Shown piece by piece: positions 44,022-53,838 of a stretch of DNA of 64,000 bases. Made by a program: the position numbers and the translations under genes. Source of the DNA: Chryseobacterium sp. G0162 (GTDB lineage: Bacteria > Bacteroidota > Bacteroidia > Flavobacteriales > Weeksellaceae). The stretch spans positions 806,001 through 870,000 of the forward strand of contig NZ_CP033922.1 of assembly GCF_003815715.1 (NCBI RefSeq), read 5' to 3'. Position 1 is the stretch's first letter; every line of letters begins with the position of its first letter. A model generated the notes under the pieces. It was not told the origin of the DNA. It saw nothing but the letters and a program-made list of their open reading frames with translations, and ran no database searches.

Positions 44022-44792
44022 TTGAGTGTAAAAGCAAAAAAGCATCTTGGTCAACACTTTTTGACAGATGAAAACATCGCAAGAAAAATTGTAGAAGGTC
44101 TTAGTTTTGAGAACTATAATAACATCATGGAAGTAGGTCCCGGAATGGGGGTTCTTACCAAATATCTTCTTGAAAAAGATCAGAACATTTATCTTGCCGA
44201 AATTGACACGGAATCTATAGAATACCTGAAAAATAATTATTCTAAGGTTACGGAAAGTACTTTTGTAGGAGATTTCCTGAAGCAGGATTTTAATTTTATC
44301 AAAGATGAGCAGATTGCGATTATCGGGAACTTCCCGTATAATATTTCATCGCAGATATTATTCCAGATCGTTGATTATTACGAGCTGATTCCTGAAATGG
44401 TGGGAATGTTCCAGAAAGAAGTAGCTGAAAGAACCGCTGCTGTTCCAAGAACTAAAAATTATGGTATTCTTTCCGTTCTTATTCAGGCTTATTATGACGT
44501 TTCCTATATGTTTACGGTCCATGAGAATGTCTTTAATCCACCACCAAAGGTAAAATCGGGCGTTATCCGCCTTACAAGAAATCCTAAAGAAGGACTAACC
44601 GGTAATGAGATTCTTTTTAAGCAGATTGTAAAGACAGGTTTCAATCAAAGAAGAAAAAAACTCTCCAATGCATTAAAGACACTGAACATTCCTGAAGCTT
44701 TGAAAGGTCATGAATTTTTAGATAAAAGAGCAGAAGAACTTAGTGTTTCTGACTTCATCCACTTTGCTAACCTCTGGAAAGAAAACCAATAA
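44022..44792 (+). CDS. rsmA: 16S rRNA (A1518/A1519) dimethyltransferase RsmA (KsgA)
   Basis: A 256-residue enzyme. It starts with TTG (44022-44024): the frame is closed by TAA nine bases upstream and no ATG occurs near the conserved start (SVKAKKHLGQHFL). The SAM-binding motif is NIMEVGPGMGVLTKYLLE, and the catalytic motif is NFPY (GNFPYNISSQILFQI) instead of the commoner NLPY. MVGMFQKEVAERTAA and NPPPKVKSGVIRL complete the KsgA pattern. It dimethylates two adjacent adenines near the 3' end of 16S rRNA. A hairpin terminator follows. Confidence 0.96.
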   Translation: MSVKAKKHLGQHFLTDENIARKIVEGLSFENYNNIMEVGPGMGVLTKYLLEKDQNIYLAEIDTESIEYLKNNYSKVTESTFVGDFLKQDFNFIKDEQIAIIGNFPYNISSQILFQIVDYYELIPEMVGMFQKEVAERTAAVPRTKNYGILSVLIQAYYDVSYMFTVHENVFNPPPKVKSGVIRLTRNPKEGLTGNEILFKQIVKTGFNQRRKKLSNALKTLNIPEALKGHEFLDKRAEELSVSDFIHFANLWKENQ

Positions 44793-44806
44793 GATATATA
44801 AAAAAA

Positions 44807-44829
44807 CTCCTTTAATGAGGAGCTTTTAT
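44807..44829 (+). terminator. rsmA terminator
   Basis: CTCCT (44807-44811) pairs with AGGAG (44818-44822), then CTTTTAT. The stem is short but well placed, 14 bases after the stop. Confidence 0.55.
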
Positions 44830-44846
44830 CAGTATTTCTATAAAAA

Positions 44847-44872
44847 GAAAGCCTTTCAGATGAAAGGCTTTC
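44847..44872. terminator. Bidirectional terminator
   Basis: GAAAGCCTTTCA (44847-44858) and TGAAAGGCTTTC (44861-44872) are perfectly complementary, followed by TTTTATT on the plus strand. It serves the converging anchor-L gene and backs up the rsmA terminator. Confidence 0.8.
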
Positions 44873-44882
44873 TTTTATTATA

Positions 44883-47240
44883 TTATTCTCTGTTTTTCAA
44901 CATGATCCAACCGGACCAGTTCATCTGAGTTTTAGATTTTGGATATTCATAAGTAAACTTATACCAATACGTTGCAGATGGCAATCTCTTACCCAGTAAA
45001 GTACCATCCCAAATTGGTGTTTCTTTTGTGAACCTGAACATCTCTACTCCATACCTGTCATAGATAGAACCTGTAAAGTTTTTGAACTGACCCAAAGCCT
45101 TTAGATCTAATACATCATTAATTCCATCATTATTGGGAGTAATAAAATTATTGATCTGTAAAGTAAAGAAGTCAAAAGTTCCTACACAGTGAGTTCCTAC
45201 TCTTCTTACCAGAATGGTATAATTCACATTATCTAAAAGTCCAGAAAACACATTAGATTCCTGCCATGTAATTCCATTATCAATAGAATATTCCAGACTG
45301 CTTGGCGTATTATTCATTGGAGGATTTTCTGCAGTAACTGTCAGTGTTTTTTTAGATGTCTGATAATCTATTCCGGTTACATAAGGAATGGCAGCTCCTA
45401 ATACTTTAGCAGAGAAGATTTTTTTACAATATCCATTATCAATTTCAACGGTATAGATTCCCCATTTCTCAACATCTATCTTTTGGGTAGTAGCTCCTGT
45501 ACTCCATTTGTATTTATATTTAGGTCCGGCTCCTGCATCAAGAGTAACACGATCTCCGTCACATATTTCAACGTCTGCCAATGTACTTTTAATTTCAGGA
45601 ACAACCTCAATTCTTATGGTTGCAGGATTAAGAGATTTACATCCTTTTGCTCCTATTGCATATACAGTAAATACGGTAGTCTGGTGTAGGGTAACCGTCT
45701 GCATATTGCCTGTTCCCGGGAAGTTGCTCCAAAGATAAGTATCTCCTCCTTCAGCCGTAAGTGTTACAGATTCTCCCGGGCATATCTGTATAGAAGATGT
45801 TTTCAGTTTAGCAACTGGGGTTTCTTCTTTAAGTAATTTCAACTCAACCAATTTGCTACAGAAACCTCCGTTGGAAACAACCACATATAATATCTGACCA
45901 TCATTACCATTGTAGTTAAGGATATTTTGGATATAACTATTATTCTCAGCAACAGCATCCGTCTTATTTTCATAAAACTTGAATATAGCTCCCGGAGTTG
46001 TGCTAATTGTTGGTTTAATGCTACTTAAATCAAAAGTGGTAATATCCGGCGTAGTACAAAGCAGTAATGTAGCATCATTTGCCTGAGGTGTTGTCCCTCC
46101 ATGAATTTCTATGGAAGCTTTACCCGGACAAGGGTTTCCAGGGACACTTACCTGAATAGTATAGGTCCCGGGTTGTGTAGCGGTAACTACATTGGTGGTA
46201 GCATTAGGAATCAAAGTTCCGTTATAAAACCACTGGTATAATAAGTTCGGATCATTTACAGAAGCGGTAAGTATCTGAGGTACATTATCACATACATTAA
46301 TATCGCTAGGTAATTTTGTTCCACCAGGGCCTAAAAGATCTACGCCTATATTGAAGGATCCTCCTTCCAAAAATACTGCGGAATCATAACTATGGTCAAG
46401 ATAATCAGCAATAACCATTTTGAAGTGATATTGCTGTCCTGCTACTACATCAGCTACTGCTGTAAGCGGAACCGTTCTTCCATTAAAGTTTGTTTCAATA
46501 TTGGCAGTATTATACCCTCCAAAATACTGTTGATTTACAGCTCCACAAGTAGTTCCGATTGCAGGGTGAATATTGGTAATACTTACCGGTCCGGCTCCTC
46601 CCGGTAATATTGCCATGTTTGTGTAAGGGCCTCCCGATGTAGGCTTCAGTAATATAATGAAAGCATCCGCATATTTACATGGGAATGTCCCCGTATATTC
46701 TTCAGATGCAAGTAAATAATTAAATTTAATTTGAGAAGTGGTAGGAACAAAGTCAAACTCCAGAAGTACCGCGTCATTTAAATCAGCTTCCGGCACTCCA
46801 ATAACCTGTGCCAAATCAGTATCCGTTCCACCACCATTGGTATCACTATTGCTGGCTTCAAAATTATTACCAGCCTTTCTTGCATATCCCGTCGAAAGAA
46901 CAATTCCGTCTTTAAAAGGGAAATTAGTTGTTGCCTTATGGAAGTATCCCCAGGCTCTGTTTGCATCACCTACAGCATGATTAGGTGTGATTTTCACATT
47001 GGTTACATTAGGAGTAATACAGGTATTTGTTCCAGATGAAATCAATACATCTTTTACCAATTTTTCTATACTAAAACTGGATTCCGGGTATCCCGGAGCA
47101 TTCACATCAATAAAAGCTCCGGCCTTTTTAGACTGAGCAGTCGCCTGCTTTTTCATAAATGGCCTAGGCTGATGATTCTGAGAAAACGAAAAATTCGAGA
47201 TGAATAAAAAAAACAAACAAAGCGGTAGGTATCTTATCAT
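44883..47240 (-). CDS. Choice-of-anchor L protein with T9SS type B sorting domain, copy 1
   Basis: A 785-residue exported protein. A signal peptide (about 1-20, FSFSQ) is followed by a choice-of-anchor L domain (about 40-300; NFPFKDGIVLSTGYA, FDFVPTTSQIKFNYLLASEEYTGTFPCKYADAFIILL, ILPGGAGPVSITNIHP, NFNGRTVPLTA, DSAVFLEGGSF). Three or four Ig/PKD-like modules come next, each with CPGESVTLTAEGG or CDGDRVTLDAG. The last about 85 residues are the gliding-motility-associated/T9SS type B domain (FITPNNDGINDVL, FTGSIYDRYGVEMF, PSATYWYKFTYEYP, GWIMLKNRE). Such proteins are moved to the cell surface by the T9SS and in gliding Flavobacteriia include adhesins. It is the third of three tandem paralogues. 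Confidence 0.85.
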   Translation of the reverse strand: MIRYLPLCLFFLFISNFSFSQNHQPRPFMKKQATAQSKKAGAFIDVNAPGYPESSFSIEKLVKDVLISSGTNTCITPNVTNVKITPNHAVGDANRAWGYFHKATTNFPFKDGIVLSTGYARKAGNNFEASNSDTNGGGTDTDLAQVIGVPEADLNDAVLLEFDFVPTTSQIKFNYLLASEEYTGTFPCKYADAFIILLKPTSGGPYTNMAILPGGAGPVSITNIHPAIGTTCGAVNQQYFGGYNTANIETNFNGRTVPLTAVADVVAGQQYHFKMVIADYLDHSYDSAVFLEGGSFNIGVDLLGPGGTKLPSDINVCDNVPQILTASVNDPNLLYQWFYNGTLIPNATTNVVTATQPGTYTIQVSVPGNPCPGKASIEIHGGTTPQANDATLLLCTTPDITTFDLSSIKPTISTTPGAIFKFYENKTDAVAENNSYIQNILNYNGNDGQILYVVVSNGGFCSKLVELKLLKEETPVAKLKTSSIQICPGESVTLTAEGGDTYLWSNFPGTGNMQTVTLHQTTVFTVYAIGAKGCKSLNPATIRIEVVPEIKSTLADVEICDGDRVTLDAGAGPKYKYKWSTGATTQKIDVEKWGIYTVEIDNGYCKKIFSAKVLGAAIPYVTGIDYQTSKKTLTVTAENPPMNNTPSSLEYSIDNGITWQESNVFSGLLDNVNYTILVRRVGTHCVGTFDFFTLQINNFITPNNDGINDVLDLKALGQFKNFTGSIYDRYGVEMFRFTKETPIWDGTLLGKRLPSATYWYKFTYEYPKSKTQMNWSGWIMLKNRE

Positions 47241-47462
47241 AATATTTTTGTTTCAACAAATTTAATTTTTTTTTAAATATACCATACACATATTTATGTT
47301 TTTTATAAAAAAACTACAACATTTCAAGCAACAATACACATTTACCAATAATTAAACCGTTTTTAATAAAATGATAATTCAAATTCCAAATATAATTTAT
47401 AAAATTCATCACCAATCTGGAAAATATTAAAATAACAATTAAAGTTCAATACCAAAAACAAC

Positions 47463-47490
47463 AAAACCTTCCAAAAAAAAGGAAGGTTTT
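47463..47490 (-). terminator. Terminator of the 1194-residue anchor-L gene
   Basis: AAAACCTTCC (47463-47472) and GGAAGGTTTT (47481-47490) form a perfect 10-bp stem with an A8 loop, about 28 bases after the stop. Minus-strand T-rich sequence follows. Confidence 0.75.
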
Positions 47491-47518
47491 GCTGTTTATT
47501 TAATATTTATAAATAATT

Positions 47519-50500
47519 TTAATTTCTGTTTTTCAATAAAATCCAACCTGAACGTTGTTCCAGTTTCTTATTGGCAGGATTTTCCCACTGAACTCTATAC
47601 CAGTAAGTCCCTGTAGGCAAATTAATTCCTTTTAGAGATCCTCGCCATATAACGTCTCCTTTTGTTGCCTTGAAAACCTCAGCTCCATACCTATCAAAAA
47701 TAGAAGCTGCAAAATCCTTATATCCACTGATTCCACTAAAATCTATGGTGTCATTTATCCCATCCATATTAGGAGTAATGGCATTGCTGAGTACAAAGGT
47801 GAAATAATCTATTGAAGTTCCACATTTTGCATTTTTTACTCTAACCATTAAATGATACATTGTATTATCCAGAACTCCATTAAACACATTTGAGCTTTGC
47901 CAGGTCACTCCATTATTAATAGAGTATTCTAAGGTACCTCCTGTTGGGTTACTCGCTGTAAGTGTTAATATATTCTTATCATATACAACATTAATAATTT
48001 CAGGAAGATCAGGATTGATAAGCTGTGCAGTAAAGACTTTAGAACATACTCCGTTACTAATTGTTACAGAATAAGTTCCTGCAACTTTTGTAGTAATCGT
48101 CTGGGTAGTAGCTCCCGTATTCCATAGGTAGGTATAATTTGGCCCTGCTCCTGCATCAAGAATTCCATTATCTCCAGCACATACATATACATTTTCTAAT
48201 GTAGACACAATAGCAGGAACTACTTCAATTTTCACTTTAGCAGCAACAAGAGAACTACACCCGTTTCCTCCCAGTGCAAATACAGAATATTCTGTAGTGA
48301 TTGTAGGAGTTACTACCTGCGTATCTCCATTCCCGGCAAGACCTACCCAATTATAAGTAATTCCACCTGTAGCGGTAAGAGTAACAGATTCACCGGCACA
48401 TATTTTCATTTTATCCGCTGAAACTCCCGCTATTGGAGGTCCTACCTGAACTACAACAGTTGCCGGTGTAGCAGAAGGGCATCCATTAGCTCCTATAGCA
48501 GTTACGGTATATGTCGTAGTAACTGTTGGAGATACAGTTTGTGTATTTCCGGTACCTGTAAGCCCATTCCCCCAAGCATAGGTAGTCCCACCAGAGGCAG
48601 TTAAAACTACTGATTCCCCCTCACATATACGAGAATGAGACGATACAAGCGCTGCAACCGGTGCTACTTTATCCTGAGTTACTGTTACCGTGGAATTATA
48701 GGAACAACTCAGATTTCCAGGCTGAAACACATTGGCAACAGTCAATGTATAAGTTCCGCCTGCACTCACGACTGGGGTAAGTGTATTAGCCCCTGACACG
48801 ATATTACCTCCAACTGTAGTCCAGGTAATTGTAGATCCAGCTGGCAGTACAGAAGCTGATGCATTAAGTGTAATTTGAGGAGTTGTACAGGTAATAGTCT
48901 GCGGTGCTGCAATTGTCAGGGTTGTTTCTGCTGTTCTCAATAATTGTAGAGAAACTACATAGCTACAACCGCCGTTGCTAACCCTTACATAGATTGTCTG
49001 ATTTGCTGAAGTAGGTGAATATGTTGTAGGAGCTGCAATAGAATTAGCATTACCGGCATTAGCATCAGCCTGAATTACATAATAGGTAAATGTTACCCCT
49101 GTGGCTGTAGTAATTTGTCCTTCCGATTCTTTAAGGTTATAGGTTAATCCTGGCTGATAACACTTATGTAGAATTGCATTTTGTGCGGTAAAGGGTTCTG
49201 ACACTTCTATAGTAAGCGTTGCAGGTGTAGCAGAAGCACATCCGTTAGCACCAATAGCAGTCACAGTATATGTTGTAGTAACTGTTGGTGATACAGTTTG
49301 TGTATTTCCATTTCCCGGAAGACCTCCTCCCCAATTATATGTTGCTCCTCCTGAAGCTGTTAATGTCATAGATTCTCCTTTACAAATCTTTAATTTAGGA
49401 GCTGTAAGGGATGGATTGGGTGGCGCACTGTTTCCCGTCACCGTTACTGTTGCAGTCGCTGTACAGTTGATATTTCCAGGCTGATATACCTGTGATATCG
49501 TTAATGTATATGTTCCCGGTGCATTAATTACAGGATTTAGCGTATTTCCTCCTGAAACAATATTTCCTCCTGTAGTAGTCCAGCTAAATGTAGCCCCCGT
49601 AGGATAAACTGAAGCCGAAGCATCCAAGGTAATCTGAGAGTTAGCACAAGTCAATACTGAAGGAGGTACAATAGATCCTGTCATTTGCGGAGCTTTTACC
49701 AAAGTCAACTCAGCGACTTTAGCACAGAAACCATTTCTGACTCTTACATAAACAGTTCCTCCCGCACTTTGATAAGTAGTGGGATTCGGAATTGTATTGG
49801 CATTTCCTGCATTAGCATCAGCCAGTGTTGTATAATAAGTAAAGACCGCTCCTGCTGTTGTACTTATTGCGGGCTGTGCTACAGGTAAATTAAATGTAGC
49901 ATTTCCAGCAGCATAGCAAGCCGTTAATGTAGCATTCTGTACCGTAGGAGAAGTTCCTCCCACAACAGTGATGGTTGCCTCTCCAGGACAAGAACTTCCC
50001 TGTATATACACTTTAACGGTATACACTCCAGGTTGAGTTGCCGTATAACTAGCATTGGTAGCTCCAGCAATAGGATTATTATTTAAAAACCATTGATAGG
50101 TTACATTAGGCACCTGAACAGAAGCTGTAAAAGTTTGTGGTGTATTATCACACATATTTACTGAGCTTGGAAGCTTCACTCCCCCTGGCCCCAGAATGCT
50201 TACCCCTAAATCAAACGATCCAGCATCTAAAAACACCGCCGAATCATAATTAGCATCCTGAAAATCAGCCAATACCATTTTAAAATGATAACTCTGTCCA
50301 GGAATTACCGTCGCTTTTGCTGTTAATGGAATTGTACGGCCATTAAAATTGGTTTCTATTTGAGCGGTATTTGTTCCTCCATAATAAGCCTCATTTTTAG
50401 GTCCGCAATTAGGATATGCGGGACGAATATTCGTTACACTTACTGGTCCTGCTCCCCCCGGCAATACCGCCATATTGGTATATGTAGGATCTCCGGCTTT

Positions 50501-51103
50501 TTTCAATAACAAAGCAAAACCATCCGTAATATTACATGGGAAGTTATCCTGATATTCTTTCGAAGCGAATATATATTTAAAGGTTATTTCAGAGGAAACA
50601 GCAACAAAATCGAATTCTATATAAGTAGCATTAGCCAGCTTGTCATTAGGAATATTCAAAGCTGTCGCCAAGTCTAAATCTCCGCCTGTTCCCAGATCAT
50701 CATTAAGGTCAGCTATAAAAGAATTCCCTGCATTTTTGGCAAATCCTGTAGAAAGAATAACTCCTCTATTGAATGGAAAATTTGTAGTTCCTTTATTAAA
50801 GTACCCCCAGCTTCGGTTCTGATTAGATGGAGGCAAATTCGGATATACCACCACACCGCTTACATTGTTACTAGCACATCCTCCGCCTGATATAAGGACA
50901 TCTTTTACCAACTGAGTAATACTGTAAGAAGACTCAGGATAATTGGAAGTGTTTACATCTATAAAAGCTCCAGCTTTTGCAGTAGCACTGTTATTTTTTG
51001 AGGGCACTCCTTTTTTTACCACCCTATTTTGGGCAAAAATAAAGCTCCCTATAAAAACAAAAAATAACACTAAAAATAAACTTCCTTTCCTCCTATTTAA
51101 CAT
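47519..51103 (-). CDS. Choice-of-anchor L protein with T9SS type B sorting domain, long copy
   Basis: A 1194-residue paralogue of its two neighbours. It has a signal peptide (FIFAQ, about 25), a choice-of-anchor L domain (about 45-300), Ig/PKD-like modules, and a C-terminal gliding-motility/T9SS type B domain (AITPNMDGINDTI ... SGWILLKNRN). It is about 400 residues longer than the others because a unit of about 250 residues occurs twice in tandem (about 381-632 and 633-883). Each unit ends in the near-identical phrase NTQTVSPTVTTTYTVTAIGANGC. It probably projects further from the cell surface. An adhesin-like role is inference from domain type only. Each of the three genes has its own terminator and upstream region. 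Confidence 0.85.
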   Translation of the reverse strand: MLNRRKGSLFLVLFFVFIGSFIFAQNRVVKKGVPSKNNSATAKAGAFIDVNTSNYPESSYSITQLVKDVLISGGGCASNNVSGVVVYPNLPPSNQNRSWGYFNKGTTNFPFNRGVILSTGFAKNAGNSFIADLNDDLGTGGDLDLATALNIPNDKLANATYIEFDFVAVSSEITFKYIFASKEYQDNFPCNITDGFALLLKKAGDPTYTNMAVLPGGAGPVSVTNIRPAYPNCGPKNEAYYGGTNTAQIETNFNGRTIPLTAKATVIPGQSYHFKMVLADFQDANYDSAVFLDAGSFDLGVSILGPGGVKLPSSVNMCDNTPQTFTASVQVPNVTYQWFLNNNPIAGATNASYTATQPGVYTVKVYIQGSSCPGEATITVVGGTSPTVQNATLTACYAAGNATFNLPVAQPAISTTAGAVFTYYTTLADANAGNANTIPNPTTYQSAGGTVYVRVRNGFCAKVAELTLVKAPQMTGSIVPPSVLTCANSQITLDASASVYPTGATFSWTTTGGNIVSGGNTLNPVINAPGTYTLTISQVYQPGNINCTATATVTVTGNSAPPNPSLTAPKLKICKGESMTLTASGGATYNWGGGLPGNGNTQTVSPTVTTTYTVTAIGANGCASATPATLTIEVSEPFTAQNAILHKCYQPGLTYNLKESEGQITTATGVTFTYYVIQADANAGNANSIAAPTTYSPTSANQTIYVRVSNGGCSYVVSLQLLRTAETTLTIAAPQTITCTTPQITLNASASVLPAGSTITWTTVGGNIVSGANTLTPVVSAGGTYTLTVANVFQPGNLSCSYNSTVTVTQDKVAPVAALVSSHSRICEGESVVLTASGGTTYAWGNGLTGTGNTQTVSPTVTTTYTVTAIGANGCPSATPATVVVQVGPPIAGVSADKMKICAGESVTLTATGGITYNWVGLAGNGDTQVVTPTITTEYSVFALGGNGCSSLVAAKVKIEVVPAIVSTLENVYVCAGDNGILDAGAGPNYTYLWNTGATTQTITTKVAGTYSVTISNGVCSKVFTAQLINPDLPEIINVVYDKNILTLTASNPTGGTLEYSINNGVTWQSSNVFNGVLDNTMYHLMVRVKNAKCGTSIDYFTFVLSNAITPNMDGINDTIDFSGISGYKDFAASIFDRYGAEVFKATKGDVIWRGSLKGINLPTGTYWYRVQWENPANKKLEQRSGWILLKNRN

Positions 51104-51119
51104 TTTATATTATTTTAAA

Positions 51120-51127
51120 CAAAAATA
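51120..51127 (-). promoter_or_regulatory. -7 element upstream of the 1194-residue anchor-L gene
   Basis: TATTTTTG on the minus strand fits TAnnTTTG, 16 bases before the ATG. The -33 box is not clear. Confidence 0.4.
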
Positions 51128-51230
51128 CTATTTTTTTTGATTGAAATGCAGTTTAACATTATTTACATTATTACTAATTCAAATTTATTAATCGTAGAAT
51201 ATCAACTTTATTTATTTTAATATCATAAAA

Positions 51231-51256
51231 AAAGACTGACAAAGCAGTCAGTCTTT
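51231..51256 (-). terminator. Terminator of the upstream anchor-L gene
   Basis: AAAGACTGAC (51231-51240) and GTCAGTCTTT (51247-51256) form a perfect 10-bp stem; on the minus strand it is followed by TTTTTTTATGATATT. Confidence 0.85.
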
Positions 51257-51272
51257 CAATTATGATTTTAAA

Positions 51273-53633
51273 TTATTCTATATTCTTAAGCAGGATCCAA
51301 CCTGTTTTTACCGTTGGTAATTTACTTGCAGGGTCTTCGAAGGTAACCTGATACCAATAGGATGAGGACGGCAGTCGCTTTCCTTGGAAATAACCATCCC
51401 AATATGGTCTGAACTTCTCTGCTCTGAAGACTTCTTTTCCGTATCGATCGAAGATCATACCACTGAATCCTTTATACTTTACAATTCCTCTGAAGTCAAT
51501 AATATCATTAATGTTATCCCCATTTGGAGTAATTACATTTTTCATCACAAAAGTAAAGTATTCAAGGAAGCCTACACAGCTTGTATTCTTCACTCTTACA
51601 CGAATAGAAATAATCTCGTTTTTAGGCACATTGGTAAACGTATTGGAAGCCTGCCATGTCAGCCCATTATCTACTGAATATTCCAGCACCCCATTACTAG
51701 GATTGCTTGCCGTAAGAATCATAGTTCCTCTGTCATTATAATTAACTTTAATAATTTCAGGAACTACAGCCTTTATAACCTGTGTTTTAAATTCTTTAGA
51801 ACAAACTCCATTCTTAATTGTTACTGTATATTCTCCCGGCTTATTAACCGAAATACTCTGTGTAGTATCACCAGTATTCCATTCGTAGGTATATCCAGGC
51901 CCTGAACCTGCATCTAAAGTAATCCTGTCACCTTCACAGATATGACCACCCTTCAAGGTAGAAACAATAGCTGGTACTACCTCTATGGTAACTTCTGCAG
52001 GCGTTGGAGACTTACATCCCTGTGCTCCGATTGCATATACTGAATAAGTGGTTGTTTTAGTTGGACTCACTGTTCTGGTTCCATCTGTAACAGATGCTGT
52101 ATCCTTCCATTCATATGTTACTCCACCCGTTGCAGTCATCAATACAGATTCTCCTAAACAGATTTTCAGTTTTGCGACATTCAGACCAGCTGTAGGCGTT
52201 GCTTCTTTATTCAGGGTCAATGTTGCGATCCTGCTACAGAATCCTCCATTAGTGACAAGAACATGTAACACTTCCCCATCATTTCCGTTATAGCTGGTCG
52301 TATTTTTAATATTATTATTATTTTGAGCCTGTGCATCTGGCAATTTAGAATAAAAACGGACTACCGCTCCCGGTGTCGTAGTAATCATAGGTATTGCTGC
52401 GTCTAGATTAAAAGTAGTTACCGCAGGTGTTGTACAAAGCTTAAGTACAGCATCCTGTACCGTAGGGCTTGTTCCCCCAATAACTTTAACCGTAGCTTCT
52501 CCAGGACACTGACTTCCCGGAGTCATTACTTTTATCAAATATACTCCCGGCTCAGTAGCAACATAGATCGCACTGGTTGCTCCAGGGATCAAAACGCCAT
52601 CCTTATACCACTGGAAGGTCATTCCCGGCACGAGTTCCAATAGAGCTTTCAATGTCTTAGGGGTATTATCACACATATTGATTGTACCTGGCAGAGTTGC
52701 TCCGTTTTCATCTACAATTTTAACCCCAACATCAAACGATCCTCCTTCCAGGAAAACTGCAGAATCTAAGCTTTGGTCTTTCCCATCCGCAATAACCATT
52801 TTGAAGTGGTAGGTTTCCCCAGGAATTACAGTCGCAATAGCAGTTAAAGGGATTGTTCTCCCAGCATAATTGATTCCTAAGTGCGGCACATTAATTCCAG
52901 CAAAATAAGCTTCATTGATAGGACCACAGGAAAACCCTGGTCCGCTCGGAACAATATTCGTTGCACTCACCGGTCCTGCGTTTCCAGGCAATACTGCTAA
53001 ATTAGTATAAGTAGGATCCCCTACTTTTTTCAACAAAAGTGCAAAAGCATCAGAAAATCCCTGGCAAGGGTAGCCTCCGGAATATTCTTCAGAAGCAAAT
53101 ATGTAATTAAATCTTACCTGAGTAGAATTAGGTACAAAATCAAATTCAAGAGAAACTGCGTCTTTCAATTCTACAGTAGGATTAGTAGCAGCTACAAGAT
53201 CAGGATCACTTCCTGAATCTACTTGTCCACTCATATCAGTAGTAAAGCTATTTCCGGCATCTTTTGCATAACCGGTCGTCAGTACAATCCCATCTTTAAA
53301 GGGAAAATCTGCTGTTCCTCTATTGAAATACCCCCAAAATCTATCGGGATTAAATATGGTATGGTTAGGAGACACTGTAACATTGCTAATATTTGCTGTT
53401 GTACAGGTACTTCCCCCATTAATCAGAATATCTTTTACTAACTGTTCCGGAAAATACCCTGTAGCCGGATAGGGTGCAACATTTACATTTATAAAGTTAC
53501 CTGCTTTCGCACTTGGTCCTGTAGGCTTTGTTTTTGCAGTTTTTCTATTGGGACTTACCTGTGAGAATGCAGAAGCAGAAGTCAGTAAAAATGTGAAAAG
53601 AAAAAAGTAGTGTTTAAATCTATAATGCAACAT
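51273..53633 (-). CDS. Choice-of-anchor L protein with T9SS type B sorting domain, copy 3
   Basis: A 786-residue exported protein, the most upstream of the three tandem paralogues. It has a signal peptide (ASAFSQ, about 25), an anchor-L domain (about 40-305; DFPFKDGIVLTTGYAKDAG, FDFVPNSTQVRFNYIFASEEYSGGYPCQGFSDAFALLLKK, VLPGNAGPVSATNI), Ig/PKD-like modules with ICLGESVLMTATGG and ICEGDRITLDAG, and a C-terminal type B sorting domain (VITPNGDNINDII ... MIFDRYGKEVF ... PSSSYWYQVTFEDP ... GWILLKNIE). It has the same length and module order as the copy at 44883, which suggests that the longer middle copy grew by internal duplication. Confidence 0.85.
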   Translation of the reverse strand: MLHYRFKHYFFLFTFLLTSASAFSQVSPNRKTAKTKPTGPSAKAGNFINVNVAPYPATGYFPEQLVKDILINGGSTCTTANISNVTVSPNHTIFNPDRFWGYFNRGTADFPFKDGIVLTTGYAKDAGNSFTTDMSGQVDSGSDPDLVAATNPTVELKDAVSLEFDFVPNSTQVRFNYIFASEEYSGGYPCQGFSDAFALLLKKVGDPTYTNLAVLPGNAGPVSATNIVPSGPGFSCGPINEAYFAGINVPHLGINYAGRTIPLTAIATVIPGETYHFKMVIADGKDQSLDSAVFLEGGSFDVGVKIVDENGATLPGTINMCDNTPKTLKALLELVPGMTFQWYKDGVLIPGATSAIYVATEPGVYLIKVMTPGSQCPGEATVKVIGGTSPTVQDAVLKLCTTPAVTTFNLDAAIPMITTTPGAVVRFYSKLPDAQAQNNNNIKNTTSYNGNDGEVLHVLVTNGGFCSRIATLTLNKEATPTAGLNVAKLKICLGESVLMTATGGVTYEWKDTASVTDGTRTVSPTKTTTYSVYAIGAQGCKSPTPAEVTIEVVPAIVSTLKGGHICEGDRITLDAGSGPGYTYEWNTGDTTQSISVNKPGEYTVTIKNGVCSKEFKTQVIKAVVPEIIKVNYNDRGTMILTASNPSNGVLEYSVDNGLTWQASNTFTNVPKNEIISIRVRVKNTSCVGFLEYFTFVMKNVITPNGDNINDIIDFRGIVKYKGFSGMIFDRYGKEVFRAEKFRPYWDGYFQGKRLPSSSYWYQVTFEDPASKLPTVKTGWILLKNIE

Positions 53634-53650
53634 TTTGATATGATTTTGCC

Positions 53651-53658
53651 CAAATGTA
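53651..53658 (-). promoter_or_regulatory. -7 element upstream of anchor-L copy 3
   Basis: TACATTTG on the minus strand, 17 bases before the ATG, the same word as in the rplS promoter. The -33 box is not clear. Confidence 0.5.
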
Positions 53659-53778
53659 GCAAAAATAACGATATAAAATCAGCATTCCAGACACTTATTA
53701 TTCACTTTTCCATAAAAATCAACAATAAATATATTTTATTTTTAAACAAATTGCAAATAAAAAGAAATTCGATCACAA

Positions 53779-53809
53779 AAAAACAGATCAATCGCATTGA
53801 CCTGTTTTT
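53779..53809 (-). terminator. Terminator of the coiled-coil protein gene
   Basis: AAAAACAGATCAA (53779-53791) pairs with TTGACCTGTTTTT (53797-53809) with one mismatch; loop TCGCA. It ends the rnz operon. Confidence 0.7.
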
Positions 53810-53838
53810 GTATTTCTGATTTTTTTTTCAAAAATTAT

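Noticed and set aside
44022..44792. NFPY instead of NLPY in RsmA as a sign of altered function
   Set aside because: The N-(L/I/F)-P-(Y/F) motif tolerates this change in adenine methyltransferases, so it is not evidence of lost activity.
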